Position numbers and translations under genes: made by a program. Source: Rhabdornis inornatus (lineage: Eukaryota; Chordata; Aves; Passeriformes; Rhabdornithidae). Taken from it: DNA of 64,000 bases. The stretch spans positions 1,476 through 65,475 of the forward strand of contig VWZS01010877.1 of NCBI GenBank assembly GCA_013397075.1, given 5' to 3'. This document shows, one piece after another, positions 1-8,612 of this stretch (positions are counted from its first letter, which is position 1; each line of letters opens with the position of its first letter). Under the pieces are notes generated by a model that was given only the letters and a program-made list of their open reading frames with translations, had not been told where the DNA came from and ran no database searches.

Positions 1-300
1 GGGGTAGAACAACAACAAATGGTCTGAGGGCTCAGGGGCAGTACAAAGGGGGAAGGGCCAATGGGGTACAACAAATTAACATGTTAGCAGAAAGGCATGT
101 CGGGAGCAGAACTATGAATCACATGATGGAGAGGGAGTGCCTAAGGGTTTACTCTCCAGGGGAGAGAAATATACTCTTCCATTGTGGGGCTTTCTGCCTC
201 CACACCTTTCTGCCTGGGCACTGTCCAGACACACCGTCTGTAGTCTGTAACACTGTAGGGGGTTATCGTAGCAAAAATGCGAGACTTGGAACTTGGACTT
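1..300. other. Unassigned repeat-like sequence at window edge
   Basis: The first 80 or so bases contain a CCAAT motif, GTACAAC-type strings and purine-rich runs that resemble the U3 style of the LTR-A elements elsewhere in the window. Nothing aligns convincingly by eye, and the segment is cut by the window edge. No coding signal is recognisable. It could be part of an LTR or of an older interspersed repeat next to the CR1 fragment that follows. Confidence 0.2.
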
Positions 301-850
301 ACTAAACTTATTGGACTCTGCCCATCCACTGAACTGTTCCAGGTCCGTTTGCAGAGTCCTTCTACCTTCCAACAGGTTGACACATGCTCCCAAGCTTAAT
401 GTCATCTGCAAATTTACTGATGGTGGACTTGATCCAGAACATCAATGAAGATGTTAAACAGGACTGGCACCAGCACTGATCCCTGAGGGACACCACTGGT
501 GACTGGTTGCCAGCTGGATGCACTGTTCACCACCACTCTCTGGGCCCAGCCATCCAGCCAGTTCTTAACCAAACAAAGAGTGCTCCTGTCCAAGGCATGG
601 GCTGGTGGGCTGCCAGCTTTTCCAGGAGTGTGCTGTAGGAGACAGTGCCAAAGGCCTTCCTGAAGTCCAGGTACACAACATCCAGAGCCTTTCTCACATC
701 CACCAGGTGGGTCACCCAGTCATAAAAGGAGACCAGATTGGCCAAGCACGACCTACCCCCCTGAACCCATGCTGGCTGGGTCTGATACCCTGGCCATCCT
801 CTAGTTGCCATGTGATGGCACGCAAGATCATCTGTTCCATTACCATTAAT
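300..850 (-). mobile_element. CR1 LINE fragment, reverse-transcriptase domain (antisense)
   Basis: On the - strand this reads as the central reverse-transcriptase part of a CR1 retrotransposon. The translation includes VVYLDFRKAFGTVS (a degraded form of the conserved YLDFSKAFDTV block), GGRSCLANLVSFYD upstream of it and LLEKLAAH after it. On the + strand the familiar antisense CR1 strings are visible, such as CTGAGGGACACCACTGGTGAC (the PQGSVLGP-type region) and CATCTGCAAATTTACTGA. The copy lacks both the 5' end and the 3' UTR and carries frame breaks, so it is a dead fragment. Boundaries are approximate. Confidence 0.9.
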
Positions 851-3055
851 ACTACCTATTCTTACTTTGTTAGCAATTATTTCAGCAAAATTGTATTTGT
901 GCTGGCAAGCATCAACAAGAACTGTTGATACCAAACCTACTTAGTGATAATAAACTATCTGCAAGGATGGTTTCGAAAAGAATGTTAACAGTAAAAGCAA
1001 CAGAAACTCAGAATGTATTTCATAAAACTTTTCAATATATGCAACTAATGATGATTAAAGTATAAGAAGCACATCAGACCACAGGTATTTGCTAAGCAAA
1101 GATCAGCAATCCAGTAATATAGTTAAGCAATAAACATCAACCCAAGCCATATATCCCATTCTCAGATAACTTGCAAAATTCCCAAAACATGACTTTGTTT
1201 CAAGAATGAAAAGGTAACTTCTACTGCATCTTGTTCTCAACAATAACAATAGTGGAGAAAGAACAACACCTTAAATACAGTGCATAAAGCCAGCTGGCAA
1301 AAATGTAAGTAAATTAGTTTCCAGACCCCCTTCCTCTTCCCAATACTCTTCTCAACACAATCCCTAGTTAGAGAGAGTACTTCTGATCTCATTTACTCCA
1401 GCGTGACAGTAAGTACAATCCCAATGCCTTTGCCTTTTGTAGCATTCCTGTAGCATTTCAACAGCATTGGTGAAAAGAGATAAGAATAAAGTCCCTCTCT
1501 TCACTCTAGAATTCACTGTGAAGACAGCTGAGAATAAATATGCTGCATCTTCTACTCAGGAAAATTTATAAAGGAGTCACAGGTGACATCATAAGATCTA
1601 TCAACAGAATTATTTTAGCAATGCTAACTAAATTTCTTCTCAATTGCATAAGCTATGTATGAATTAAAACCAGCAGCAAGGCTACGAGAACTACATCTAT
1701 TATATTCTTACAGATTCTTCCTTAGTACAACACTGTCTTGAGCTGTCTTATTGTCTCTAAAGTGAGTTTTTCTTCTTTTAATTGAAGTTTACTTCGGTTC
1801 CACTGAAAATTCAACTTGGGAGGTAAAATAAGCTGGAAGTGGATGGTTTTCCAAATCTCCCAAACAGGGAAAGGAAATGTTCCTTTTGTTTTGATACACG
1901 AGCCCACAGATCCTTCTCCAAGGATATTTCTTCCCTCAACCTAAAAAGGACCCACAGATGGACCTGCATTTTCCTACTTTATTTCCAGGACTGTTAGCAA
2001 ACTACTGATGTACTCCATGTTTCACTGTTTCTCTACTGATGGTAAATCTAATTCCTGATAGAAGCCCATGCTTTATTTTTGTTGGTGATCCATAGGCTAG
2101 AGAATCAGCATAGATGTGTACGTTTCTCATCCTACATTGAAACTCCCTGTTATGTCAGCAGAAAAAGCAAGGCAGAATAAACACTTTCTATTGCAAGCAT
2201 GTTTAGTGGTTATCACTTATTAACTATCACATTGTCTCTTTCACTCTTTGTCAGCCAGAAAACATTTCCCTTACATGTAATCACAATTTCCATTTCTTCT
2301 CCTGTTGCGTTATTCTCTTACCTGTACTGTTCCTTTCCCTGATTTTATCTCTCTTTGTTCCTCTGCAGCTGTTTCATCACATTAATTTCCAACAGGTCCC
2401 AGCACTAATAATTTGTTCTGTTCTGTCCACTAAAATGTAATCAGTGATGCAAGTCATGCTAATCTTTTACATGCCGTCAGAGAAATCTTGACACAAGACG
2501 CAACCCAATGATACTTGATATTCTTCCTTGGTAATGGTCTTCTAGACTATTCTTCAGGCTGAAGGATACAAAAAAATGTATTTACTAGTTAATCCTTATT
2601 TCCACTTGGAAAGTTCAGAGCCTGTCAGAAACTTTGTTTGCTAACATACACTTAGTTTCTGAGAAATATTGAGAACTAAATAAACACATTAAATGAGCTC
2701 AATTGGGCCTTGCAACTGGAAAGGCGACATCACTAACTGTGCTATTTTGAAGGCACTTACAACCTCAGTTTAAAAGCTAATGCTTCCTATGTTGCATTTT
2801 TAAATCTGTTGGTTGCTCTCCCTTGAATGACGCTGCTTCACATGTACACAGCAATTCATTCATCTTCAGGAATACACAAAGCACCTATGTCATAATCTTG
2901 AAGGTTTTTCAGAGTTTCAGCTTCGATCAAGTTCAAGCCTGAAAGCTGTGCTGCACTGGCTGCATCAGAAAAAAATTATCTACTGCATTTCAAGTATATT
3001 TACACACACTTGAGGGTAATGTATGAAGTGGAAGAAGAGATTCAATGGGACATTG
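851..3055. other. AT-rich non-coding sequence, nothing recognised
   Basis: Apparently single-copy AT-rich DNA. No open frame has recognisable homology, and no RNA gene or repeat family is recognised. Confidence 0.5.
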
Positions 3056-3061
3056 CCTTAC
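3056..3061 (+). repeat. Left target-site duplication of LTR-A copy 1 (CCTTAC)
   Basis: CCTTAC lies directly before the TGTTGCGG start of the LTR and is repeated exactly at 3793-3798 directly after its TGTCA end. A 6-bp duplication is typical of class II (alpha/beta-like, ERVK-type) retroviral integration. Confidence 0.92.
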
Positions 3062-3401
3062 TGTTGCGGTGTGTTAGGTTATGTTTATTACGAATCAGTC
3101 TTCCCCTATGGTTATAATGGTTTACCCCTGTGTTTTCCCCTGAAGTTGGTCTGCCCCAGATCTCCCTCCCCCGTCTTTCCCCTATCACTCTACCTTAAAC
3201 CCTTCCCCTAGGTGGTGTCACTCCTCCCTGGCTCCTCCCAAATCCCCAGAATATTCCCTGTCCCTCAGCCCCAAGACACACCCAAGTCCCTGTCAATCCT
3301 CCTCAACCCATCCCTAAGTTCTGGAAAGTTCGCTATCAAATCATCCTGTTCTCTGTATCTGATTTGTTGTAGTTTGATGTACCCTGCCCAAAGTTGACCT
3401 G

Positions 3402-3503
3402 ATTGGAAGTCTGAATTGTAATTCACTCCTTCCACTCTTCCCACCACGTACCCTGATTGGTTGTTGTTTTGTACCCTCCCCTTGGACCTCCCCCGTATTT
3501 AAG
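3402..3503 (+). promoter_or_regulatory. LTR-A copy 1 core promoter (ATTGG boxes and TATA-like box)
   Basis: Inverted CCAAT boxes at 3402-3406 and 3456-3460 precede the TATA-like TATTTAAG at 3496-3503 on the + strand, followed about 90 bp later by the poly(A) signal. This is the usual U3 promoter arrangement of an LTR. It faces in the direction of TUSC1 about 4 kb downstream. Present activity is unknown. Confidence 0.65.
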
Positions 3504-3590
3504 CTGTTGTCAGCTCCCAACCTTTGCCTTCTGTGGATTCCTTTCCCTTACCCTTTGGGGTTCCCTTCCCTTGCGCCAAGTTGTTTCTCC

Positions 3591-3596
3591 AATAAA
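3591..3596 (+). promoter_or_regulatory. LTR-A copy 1 poly(A) signal AATAAA
   Basis: CCAATAAATCC lies 88 bp after the TATA-like box, marking the R region. The same signal context, CCAATAAAC, recurs in the other two LTR-A copies. Confidence 0.8.
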
Positions 3597-3792
3597 TCCG
3601 TGGATCCACTGAAGGACTTGCCCTACTCTTTACTCTTCCTGGGCGCGTGCCTGCATCTGAAGGCCCTTGAGCCTTATCCTTATTCCCCACGGAAGACCTT
3701 GCGGGAAAAGGCCCACTCTTGCCACGAAGCTCCACCCTCGTGGGCTAGCCGGCGTGGAAGCAGAGTGGACAGCAGGAGGGCAGCTTGTGTCA

Positions 3793-3798
3793 CCTTAC
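3793..3798 (+). repeat. Right target-site duplication of LTR-A copy 1 (CCTTAC)
   Basis: Exact repeat of the hexamer at 3056-3061, directly after the LTR end. Confidence 0.92.
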
Positions 3799-3907
3799 CT
3801 TTTGTTCTATTTTTCAAAGGCTGGGATGGCATGCCGAAGACCTGCCATTCATAGAAAGGATGAACCTCAGACTACTGAGCTATTGAACTATAACATTTAT
3901 TAGTATT

Positions 3908-5172
3908 CGAGACAGCCAGCATGGCTGCACCAAGGGCAAGTCCTGCTTGACCAACTAAGTGGCCTTTCTGTGATAAAGTGATTCCATCAGTGGACAAGGG
4001 AAGGGCTACGGATGTCATTTATCTGGACTTCTGTAAGGCCTTTGACACATTTCTCTACAACATCTAAGCTGCAGAAAAGACTTTATGAGTGAACTATCTG
4101 GTGAGTAAGGAATTGCTTGGATGGCTATATTCAAGAGAGTAGTGTTCAGCAGCTCAGTGTATGGAGATACATGATGAGTTGTGTCCCTCAGGGTCTGTAT
4201 TGGTATCAGTATTATTTGATGTCTTCATCACCAACATGGACAGTGGGATTGAGTACACCCTCAAATTTGGACATGACACTAAGAGCCAAGGGGTGTGTTT
4301 GACACACACAGGGAATGGGATTGAGATGCCATCCAGGAGGAGCTGCATAAACTGAAGGAGCGAGCTCACACGTTTACTCCTCATGTTGAATGAGGCCTTT
4401 CAACAAGGCCAAGTCAAAGGCTCCTGCCTCTGGGTCGGAACAACTCTCAGTATCAATACAGTCCAGGGGACGAAGGGATTAAGAGCAGTCCTGCCAAGAA
4501 GGACATGGAGATGCTGGTGAATGGAAAACTGGACATCAGCCAGCAATGTCTTCTTGCAACCCAGAAAGCCAAACATATCCTGGGCTGTTTCAAAAGAAAT
4601 GTGGCCAGTAGGCCAAGAGAGGTGATTCTGTCCCTCTACTCCACTCTGGTGAGACCCCATGTCAAGTACTGCATCCAGCTCTGGGGTCCTCAACACAAGA
4701 CAAATACGGTCCTTTTGGTGCAGACCCAGAGGAGGGCCACAACAATCATCAAAGGCCTGAATCTCCTGTGAGGAAAGGCTGAGAGAGGTGAACTTGTTCA
4801 GCCTGGAAAAGAAGGCTCCAGGGAGACTTTATTTTGGACTTTGAATATTTAATGAAAGCTTAAAGAAAGATGAGGACAAACTTTTTAGTAGGGTCTATAG
4901 TGCTAGGACAAAGGGTAATTGCTTTAAACTGAAAGAGGGTAGATTAAGATCAGACACAAAAAAGAACTTTTTTACAGTAATAGTGGTGACACACTGAAAC
5001 AGGTTATCTGGAGAGCTGGTGGATGACTCACACCTGGAATCGTTCAAGGTCAGGTTGGGCAAGGCCCTGAGCAGCCTAATATGGAAGAAGCTGTCCCTTC
5101 ATATTCCAGGGATTTGGACTAAGGACCTTTAAAGATCTTTCCCAATGCAAATCATTCCATTACTCTGTAACT
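3908..5172 (+). mobile_element. CR1 LINE, sense copy from mid reverse transcriptase through the 3' end
   Basis: A 5'-truncated CR1 of about 1.26 kb. It opens with CAGCATGGCTGCACCAAGGG, a well-known CR1 RT string, and continues through YLDFCKAFDT-type and PQGLYW/SVLVSVLF-type blocks split across frames. The C-terminal RT segment at about 4505-4770 still reads openly, with ILGCFKRNVASRPREVI and YSTLVRPHVKYC. The non-coding 3' part follows, with TTCAAGGTCAGGTTGGGCAAGG and TTTCCCAATGCAAATCATTCC close to the end. Multiple frameshifts and stops show that it is inactive. It starts about 110 bp after LTR-A copy 1. Confidence 0.93.
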
Positions 5173-7146
5173 TACGAGAAGGGAAAAAAAAAATTAACTG
5201 AACTGAAATTGGGAGTTTTGGTCTATCTTCCACTGAAGCCAAAAGACAATATTCCCCTCAATATTTACACAAGCAGCAGCACTGTTTGAATTCCCTTCAC
5301 GTCAAACATACGGATTTACTTCTAAGGGAATGATAGGCACAAAGAGGTGCTGTTTTCCTTGTGAGGTGTTATTCTAAAGTCATTTTCCGTGCAGGCTGGA
5401 CAGGGCTCAATATTAATGCCAGCTGATAGTCCACAAGCACTGTCACTTTCTTTTATCTACATAGACCTGATATCATTAAGTGAACATAGGGCTTTAAACA
5501 AAAGGAATAGAAAAATATTATTACAGTATTGCTGTTTTAAATATCTTGTCCTTTACAGGCATTCCGTGAGCAAAAAATCACTGAAAACTGTACAACTAGT
5601 CACAATTTCTCTGGTTACTTCTCAATTTTCACTTTTCCCCTTAATGCTTTCTAGTATGATCCCATCTCACAATGAAAGTTTTTCTATGTTGATTTATCAT
5701 CTTTCCCCGGTCCTTACTTTCTGTCATTGTCTTTAACATCAAATTGTGTTTGAACATTGTCCAAGGAATCTGAAACTCAATAAATACTATTCTGATATGC
5801 CACCTGATTTTTTAAAGAATACAGACAGTATCAATCCTTATACAGGTACATATGCATGTATTTTCCAGCACAAAATACACATGAAAAAAACTAAAATACC
5901 TTAATAAACAAAATTGGGACCCAGGATACAACATTACCTGCAAGACTTGAGGAAGTCAGATCAAAGTGAAGATGCCATTAATGATGGCTGGAATTTAATT
6001 TACTGGTCATCAAAAGCTCAAACTCTGTGTTACCCTCTCCACTATTTCTCTGAAGTGCAAAGCCCTGGTCCACTTCCACACAAATGGAAGAGTTTCAGCG
6101 CTATTTTGGATTCAGCCTGTAGTTCAGAATGAAGTTTTTTGAGTGAGCATATCCATAGATTCACAAAGCAGCAGCATTAAGAAGTGATTAATAAACAGGT
6201 ATTAACATGTTTCTTTGAATGCAAAACTGGTTCAGTCACATATCATGCAGAACTTCTGTAACACCCCAGTCAATGTTTCCTTAGAAAATGGCTTAGTACA
6301 GGAAATACTTTTTCATTTCTGTTGATTAGCAGTCACAGAAAAAGTACAGTAAAACTAATATTATGTTCTGCAGTGCTTTGCTATTTCTTTTCTAAATGTT
6401 TTAAATAAACAGCTATCATTTAGAGCTGAAAAGGCTCTGAAAATAATTACTACAATTACCGTCACACATTGTTTGTCCAACAAATTCAGGGTCTATACTC
6501 AAGATTCAGCTCGTAATTAACCGAACATTATATCATAAAGTGAAGCATGGTTCTCATCAGAAACAGTTTACAACCTGAAGAGTAAAATATACACAGAAGC
6601 CCGAAGGGATATGTAGTGTACCATCATGGTAATCCCAAAATGATTGCTTATCTGCAACTGTACCAACATGTGTGGTTATGTAATGGGGGACAAAGAGAAC
6701 TGAAGGGACTTTCAGAAAATTTATTGACTCCATTATACAATGCAAAATATAGAGTTCTCACATTCTATTTCTTTTCTACTGAATATTGCTTACATGTAAG
6801 TTCATACTAAACAACCTTGTTACTTTAAACCAAACCATCTATGAGCTGTCAGAATTAGTCACATACTATGCATTCCTCGAGTCTACATGTCTTACTCTTT
6901 AAATCCCAACAACCTGGCAACACTAGGATATAGCGAGCTACATTTTTCAGACCAGGTCTTCATTCAACAAGTGCTGCAGCGCCAACATTACTTTTCCTTT
7001 GTGCTGCAGCCACCGCTTTAAGTAATGGTAAGAAGGCCCACGGGAACACTGGAGGACCTATGCAAACACATCTGACACTTAAACCTCTCCTTGCGCGGCA
7101 GGGAACGGCCTGGGCTGTCGTATTCCACAGCAGCCCAGGGCTTTCC
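5173..7146. other. AT-rich non-coding sequence, nothing recognised
   Basis: A short poly-A tract follows the CR1 end near 5185. The remainder is AT-rich with scattered short open frames up to 115 codons that show no recognisable motif. I see no RNA gene. Confidence 0.5.
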
Positions 7147-7499
7147 ATCCAGCTGTGCCCACCTCTGGGGTCCTTAAAACAAGAATGACCTTGACCTGCT
7201 CTAACAAGCCCAGAGGAGGGCGACTAGGTTAATGCCAGGGCTGGAGCACCTCTCCCAGATTGCGAGAATTGGGGCTGTTCAGCCTGGAAAAGAGAAAGCT
7301 CCAGGCACACCTTACAGCACCCTGCAAAGGGGCCTTACAAGAAGGTTGGAGGGGCTTCTCAGGAGGGCACGTAGTGACAGGGCAAGGGGAAAAGGCCTTA
7401 AGCTGCACGAGGACACATCTATCCCAGACCCAAGCAAGAAACTCCACTGCGAGGCACTGGCACAGGTTGCCCGTACCCCGGCAGCGCTCAAGGACAGGC
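7147..7499 (+). mobile_element. CR1 LINE 3' fragment directly upstream of TUSC1
   Basis: Contains the CR1 strings CAGAGGAGGGCGACTAGG, GGGCTGGAGCACCTCTCCC, GGGGCTGTTCAGCCTGGAAA and GGCACAGGTTGCCC in the usual order, with an internal deletion after GGAAAAGAGAAAGCTCC. This is the end of the RT frame and the start of the 3' UTR. The true CR1 3' terminus is not recognisable, because similarity fades near 7495 where the GC-rich TUSC1 island starts. The fragment ends about 80 bp before the first recognisable TUSC1 codon. Confidence 0.85.
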
Positions 7500-7578
7500 T
7501 GCCCGTGCTCCGACCGGCCCCGGCCCTGGGCGGGGTCTGAGGGCCCCTCCAGGCCGGGCCCTCGCCGCGGCCGGGGCG

Positions 7579-7579
7579 N
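7579..7579. other. Single ambiguous base (N), possible collapsed gap
   Basis: An N falls exactly at the point where similarity to TUSC1 becomes clear (NAG followed by CGG GAG GAG). It is either one uncalled base or a collapsed gap in very GC-rich sequence. Confidence 0.95.
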
Positions 7580-7581
7580 AG

Positions 7582-7926
7582 CGGGAGGAGCGCGAGTGGC
7601 ACAACGCGCGGCTGCGCCAGGAGAACGCGCGGCTGCGGCTGGAGAATCGCCGCCTGCGTCGCGAGAACCGCTGCCTCTTCCGACAGGCCCTGCTGGGGCC
7701 CGGCCCCGACAAGCCCCCCGCCGACTCGGGTGAGGAGGCGGAGGCCCTGCGCGCCCAGCTGGGGCGGCTGCAGGAGAAGCACCGCCGGGCCTTGCGGCAC
7801 CTGCGGCGCTGCCGGGCCGCCAGCGGGCCCGAGGCCTCCGGACCCGAGGACGGGGAGTTGGACGAGCTGCTGCTGGACGAGGACGAGCAGCCGCTAGATA
7901 AGAAGAGCCTGGTGCCGGCCGTGTAG
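7582..7926 (+). CDS. TUSC1: TUSC1, tumour suppressor candidate 1, 5'-partial
   Basis: Reads as 114 residues and a TAG stop. The start of the readable part, EWHNARLRQENARL followed by ENRRLRRENRCLFRQALL, matches the coiled-coil core of vertebrate TUSC1 as I remember it. Regularly spaced Asn and Leu residues (NARL, ENARL, LENRRL, RENR) form a basic leucine-rich coil over roughly residues 5-35. A Pro/Gly linker follows, then a second helical segment (EAEALRAQLGRLQEKHRRAL) and an acidic tail (DELLLDEDEQ) ending SLVPAV. Human TUSC1 is about 210 residues, so about 60-90 N-terminal residues are not in this assembly. Upstream of the N the same frame stays open to a TAA at 7399 but has no ATG, and most of that stretch is CR1. 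The molecular function of TUSC1 is poorly defined; it is known as a candidate growth suppressor. The identity is firm. Whether the missing 5' end is biological or an assembly artefact cannot be decided from this sequence. Confidence 0.85.
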   Translation, partial: REEREWHNARLRQENARLRLENRRLRRENRCLFRQALLGPGPDKPPADSGEEAEALRAQLGRLQEKHRRALRHLRRCRAASGPEASGPEDGELDELLLDEDEQPLDKKSLVPAV

Positions 7927-8612
7927 GCCACCCCGGTGGAGGGGGCGGCGCCGACCGCCGCTGCGGGCCGTCCCCGCCGTCGCTGGGCGCCACTGGCGCC
8001 TCCTCTCTCTTCCCTCTGCTCCCGCTTCTGACCCCCGTGCAGCGCGGGGCTTCTCCTCAGCTGCCTCCATCGAAACGGGCCCTTCCACGGAAAGGGTGGG
8101 GGAGCAGTTTAGGTTTGTTAATCTTTCTCCCAGATGTATACCCACAAGGCACTGACCGCGATGGAGGGGAGCCAGGTTCATGTGGGAAGCTAAGGCTTGG
8201 AACACGAGAGGAATTTCTCAAAGCGGCTGTTGGGGAGAAAAGAACCGCGGTGAACAGAACACTTGTATCTTCTGTCATCTCACAGCACTGAACTGTGGTT
8301 CCTCTGGAACTGTGGATCGATCACCTTTTTTCTCTTGAGTTAGTGACCGTCGTTTAGGCTTCAAGAGCCATGGAGACTTAGTTCGTAGTAGTTGGTGTAT
8401 GTTAGGAAGAGGAGTGGAGAAAGCTTGAAAGCTTTTGTCAGCGCTCCAGTTAAAGTTCGTGATAATTTGAACTATGAATTGCCTTGGACACTTAGTGCAG
8501 AACAATTATTTGTATTTTTAATGATTGCCTTCGTTCACCCTCACATGAATACTGATTTCAATTTCACATTTTCACACAAAACTGCAGCTAATAAATAAAC
8601 TTACAATGCACC
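7927..8612 (+). other. TUSC1: TUSC1 3' UTR
   Basis: Sequence after the TAG stop declines from GC-rich to AT-rich and ends at overlapping poly(A) signals. No further coding frame or intron signal is evident, consistent with a single-exon gene. Confidence 0.6.
8590..8599 (+). terminator. TUSC1 candidate poly(A) signals (two overlapping AATAAA)
   Basis: AATAAATAAA gives two overlapping canonical hexamers 664 bp after the TUSC1 stop codon. These are the first canonical hexamers I saw on the + strand downstream of the gene, which makes them the likely 3' end signal. Cleavage would fall about 10-30 bp further on. Confidence 0.6.

Larger units (their letters stand above)
3062..3792 (+). mobile_element. 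Solo LTR of an endogenous retrovirus, LTR-A family, copy 1
   Basis: A 731-bp solo LTR that begins TGTTGCGGTG and ends CTTGTGTCA, flanked by the perfect 6-bp duplication CCTTAC. It has a pyrimidine-rich U3 with two CCAAT boxes in inverted form (ATTGG at 3402 and 3456), a TATA-like TATTTAAG at 3496 and a poly(A) signal AATAAA at 3591, followed by a GC-richer U5. The same order, the same termini and shared blocks (TATAATGGTTTACC against TGTAATGGTTTG) are found in the copies at 13740 and 22263. No internal retroviral sequence is present, so this is most likely the product of LTR-LTR recombination. Class II assignment rests on the duplication length only. Confidence 0.93.
7480..8010. promoter_or_regulatory. 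CpG-rich island covering TUSC1
   Basis: A sharp rise in G+C and CpG compared with the AT-rich surroundings, running from the end of the CR1 fragment across the coding region into the early 3' UTR. Mammalian TUSC1 is an intronless gene in a CpG island, and this matches that pattern. The promoter itself was not located, because the 5' end of the gene is missing here. Confidence 0.75.

Noticed and set aside
527..934. 135-codon RT-like frame as a host gene
   Set aside because: It is CR1 reverse transcriptase, truncated and decayed.
3507..3854. 115-codon frame on the + strand
   Set aside because: Lies inside LTR-A copy 1 (R-U5) and has no independent support.
7260..7733. 157-codon + strand frame overlapping TUSC1
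   Set aside because: Wrong frame relative to the recognised TUSC1 coil. It begins in CR1 and passes through the N.
7229..7993. 254-codon - strand Pro/Arg/Ala-rich frame across the TUSC1 island
   Set aside because: It is an antisense shadow of the GC-rich TUSC1 exon and the CR1 fragment. Composition explains the length, and the sense strand matches TUSC1.
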